60,332 nucleotides of DNA from Burkholderiales bacterium. Its GTDB lineage: Bacteria; Pseudomonadota; Gammaproteobacteria; Burkholderiales; Burkholderiaceae_C. The notes under the pieces are model-generated. The model was not told the origin of the DNA. It worked only from the letters and a program-made list of their open reading frames with translations, and did not search any database. Within the stretch, counting starts at the first letter, position 1, and each line of letters opens with the position of its first letter. This document shows positions 58,636-60,332 of the stretch, piece by piece. The translations under genes were made by a program, and so were the position numbers. Location of the stretch: positions 1 to 60,332 of the forward strand of contig CANGBT010000003.1 of assembly GCA_947452135.1 (NCBI GenBank), in the 5' to 3' direction.

Positions 58636-60332
58636 GCCGGCGGCGCTTCCCGGGACAGAGAAGTCGCAGCGGGCAGCGACTGTGGAACCACCGGGGACAC
58701 AGCGCGCGGCACCACGGGCGCCGGCACCTTTCGGGTCCGGTAGCGCCTGTCCAGCACCGCCAGCACGCCGCCGAACGCCATGAGCAGGCAGCCCAGCCAG
58801 ATCAGGTTGACCAGCGGCTTGTGATGCACGCGCACGCTCCAGGCGGTCGCACTCACGGGCTCACCGAGCGCCACGTACAGGTCGCGCGAGATGCGGCGGT
58901 CGATGGCGACTTCGGTCATCGGCGAGCGCGTCACGGTATAGATGCGCCGCTCGGGCCACAAGGTGGTGACCGGCTTGTCGCCCTGAGTGACCAGGATCGA
59001 GGCCTGCGCCGCCACGTAGTTGGGCCCCTTGATCTCGCGCACGCCGTGCAGCGTGAAGGTGTAGCCGCCCACGGTGGTGGATTCGCCTGCGGCCATGCGC
59101 ACGTCGGCCTCGCTTTGAAAACCGCTGACCACCGTGACGCCGAGGATGAACACCGCCACGCCCACGTGGGCCAGCAGCATGCCGTAGTAGCTGCCGGCCT
59201 GCGACGCGAATCGCTCGCCCCAACCCACGGCGGGGTGCGCGGCGATGCGGCTGACCAGATTGAGCACCGCGGTGCTGGCGATCCACGCGGACAGCAGCAG
59301 GCCAAAGCCGATCATCGGCGTCCAGTGGCCCAGCACCAGCGGCGCGACCAGCGCCGAAGCCAGGCTCACGCCAAATGCCCAGCGCAGCTTGCGCGCGAGC
59401 TCCATCGCCGTGGCCTGACGCCAGCGCGTCAGCGGACCCACGCCCATCAGGAACAGGGCTGGCGCCATCAGCGGCACGAACACCGAGACGAAGTAGGGCG
59501 GGCCCACCGAGATCTTGCCCATGCCCAGCGCGTCGAGCACCAGCGGGTACAGCGTGCCCAACAGCACCGCCGCGGCGGCCACCACCAGCAGCACGTTGTT
59601 GGCCAACAGCATCGACTCGCGCGAGACCAGATCGAAGCTGCCGCCCATGCCCACCTTGGGCGCGCGCCATGCAAACAGCAGCAGCGAGCCACCGACCACG
59701 AACACCAGAAAGCTCAGGATGAAGATGCCGCGCGCCGGATCGGACGCAAACGCGTGCACCGAGCTGAGCACGCCCGAGCGCACGATGAACGTGCCCAGCA
59801 GTGACAGCGAAAACGCCAGGATGGCCAGCAGCGCCGTCCACATCTTGAAGCCGCCGCGCTTTTCGGTGACGGCCAGCGAATGGATCAACGCCGTGCCCAC
59901 CAGCCAGGGCATGAACGAGGCGTTCTCGACCGGATCCCAGAACCACCAGCCGCCCCAGCCCAGTTCGTAATAAGCCCAGAAGCTGCCCAGCGCGATGCCG
60001 CAGGTCAGGAAGCACCACGCCACCGTGGTCCACGGCCGCGACCAGCGCGCCCAGGCGGCATCAAGCCTGCCCGACAGCAGCGCAGCAATCGCAAAGGCAA
60101 ACGCCACCACGAAGCCGACGTAGCCCATGTAAAGCATGGGCGGGTGGATGACCATGCCCGGGTCTTGCAGCAAGGGGTTCAGATCGCGGCCATCGGGTGC
60201 GGCGGGCAACAGACGCTCGAACGGGTTCGACACGAACAGCGTGAACCGCATGAAGCCGCAGCTCACCAGCCCCATCACCCCCAGCACACGCGCCACCGTG
60301 GGCTCGTCGAGCTGCTTCGAGAAGATCGACAC
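58632..60332 (-). CDS. ccmF: Heme lyase CcmF (N-terminus outside window)
   Basis: Large polytopic membrane protein that joins heme to apocytochrome c together with CcmH and CcmI. 567 codons are present and the protein (about 650 residues) continues past the window end, so about 80-90 residues are missing at the N-terminus; the leading GTG at 60330-60332 is not a real start. The WWD heme-binding domain is clear (GWGGWWFWDPVENASFMPWLVGTALIHS), as are the flanking His residues in PPMLYMGYVG-region helices and the FIVRSGVLSSVHAFASDP loop. It ends in overlap with ccmG. Confidence 0.95.
   Translation of the reverse strand: MSIFSKQLDEPTVARVLGVMGLVSCGFMRFTLFVSNPFERLLPAAPDGRDLNPLLQDPGMVIHPPMLYMGYVGFVVAFAFAIAALLSGRLDAAWARWSRPWTTVAWCFLTCGIALGSFWAYYELGWGGWWFWDPVENASFMPWLVGTALIHSLAVTEKRGGFKMWTALLAILAFSLSLLGTFIVRSGVLSSVHAFASDPARGIFILSFLVFVVGGSLLLFAWRAPKVGMGGSFDLVSRESMLLANNVLLVVAAAAVLLGTLYPLVLDALGMGKISVGPPYFVSVFVPLMAPALFLMGVGPLTRWRQATAMELARKLRWAFGVSLASALVAPLVLGHWTPMIGFGLLLSAWIASTAVLNLVSRIAAHPAVGWGERFASQAGSYYGMLLAHVGVAVFILGVTVVSGFQSEADVRMAAGESTTVGGYTFTLHGVREIKGPNYVAAQASILVTQGDKPVTTLWPERRIYTVTRSPMTEVAIDRRISRDLYVALGEPVSATAWSVRVHHKPLVNLIWLGCLLMAFGGVLAVLDRRYRTRKVPAPVVPRAVSPVVPQSLPAATSLSREAPPA

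Overview
The window comes from a GC-rich (visibly about 63-65 %) Gram-negative bacterium, almost certainly a betaproteobacterium of the order Burkholderiales (Comamonadaceae / Rubrivivax-Leptothrix group). Support comes from the rpsA-ihfB-lapA-lapB gene order, protein sequences of Burkholderiales type (DUF3717/DUF1289, DUF3297, a cytochrome c maturation operon), and a bchI-bchD-bchO magnesium-chelatase operon. The last suggests a phototrophic or formerly phototrophic strain that makes bacteriochlorophyll. Species cannot be read from the sequence.

Layout. (1) 1-8.3 kb: 3' part of rpsA, ihfB, then an envelope block: lapA, lapB, msbA, a WaaC-like heptosyltransferase, a second GT9 glycosyltransferase and an O-antigen ligase. 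The last two are on the minus strand and visibly AT-richer. (2) 8.5-16.3 kb: housekeeping genes: FKBP isomerase, RhlE-like helicase with a long leader, a DUF3717/DUF1289 protein, an Ada-type O6-alkylguanine methyltransferase, the heptose kinase rfaE1, a ComEA-like HhH protein, YchJ, a YebC-family protein, DUF3297 and a DODA-type dioxygenase. (3) 16.3-20.6 kb: one 1423-residue gene joining an APC-type amino-acid permease to a complete hybrid histidine kinase (HAMP, HisKA, HATPase, REC, REC, HPt). (4) 20.8-23.75 kb: tRNA-Ala(CGC), a decayed IS3-family element with intact inverted repeats, a lipoprotein fusing a degenerate alpha/beta hydrolase to a lipocalin, and a tRNA-Val 3' fragment. This looks like an integration scar. 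(5) 24-31.8 kb: a catabolic cluster of CitE-like lyase, CaiB-type CoA-transferase, LysR regulator, two flavin reductases, GST, aldehyde dehydrogenase and a luciferase-like flavin monooxygenase. (6) 32-34.5 kb: a sterol-desaturase/fatty-acid-hydroxylase family protein and pstS behind a Pho-box-like site, without pstCAB. (7) 34.7-39.9 kb: a FIST-domain (NosP-like) sensor, a hybrid kinase without a sensor domain of its own, and a REC-PAS-GGDEF-EAL regulator. The order matches the NosP/NahK nitric-oxide systems. (8) 39.9-49 kb: a five-subunit acetophenone-carboxylase-like enzyme in the order Apc1-2-3-4-5, followed by a COG0523 (CobW/G3E) GTPase. (9) 49.1-52.2 kb: queC-queD-queE-queF for preQ1, with a triple-domain QueD. 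(10) 52.35-56.3 kb: bchI-bchD-bchO. (11) 56.3 kb to the end: ccmF-ccmG-ccmH-ccmI for cytochrome c maturation; ccmF is cut by the window end.

How the genes work together. LapA/LapB, MsbA, the heptosyltransferases, the O-antigen ligase and RfaE1 serve lipopolysaccharide assembly. The flavin cluster looks like a two-component monooxygenase pathway: reductase(s) supply FMNH2 to the LLM oxygenase, and ALDH, CoA-transferase and the CitE lyase process the product. The Apc-like operon should ATP-dependently carboxylate a ketone. QueC/D/E/F lead from GTP-derived dihydroneopterin triphosphate to preQ1. BchI/D/O insert Mg into protoporphyrin IX. Ccm proteins attach heme to c-type cytochromes. No CRISPR array, phage or classical defence system was seen. 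The most unusual items are the permease-kinase fusion, the triplicated QueD with one intact active site, the NosP-like cassette, and the flavin/GST/CoA cluster of unknown substrate.
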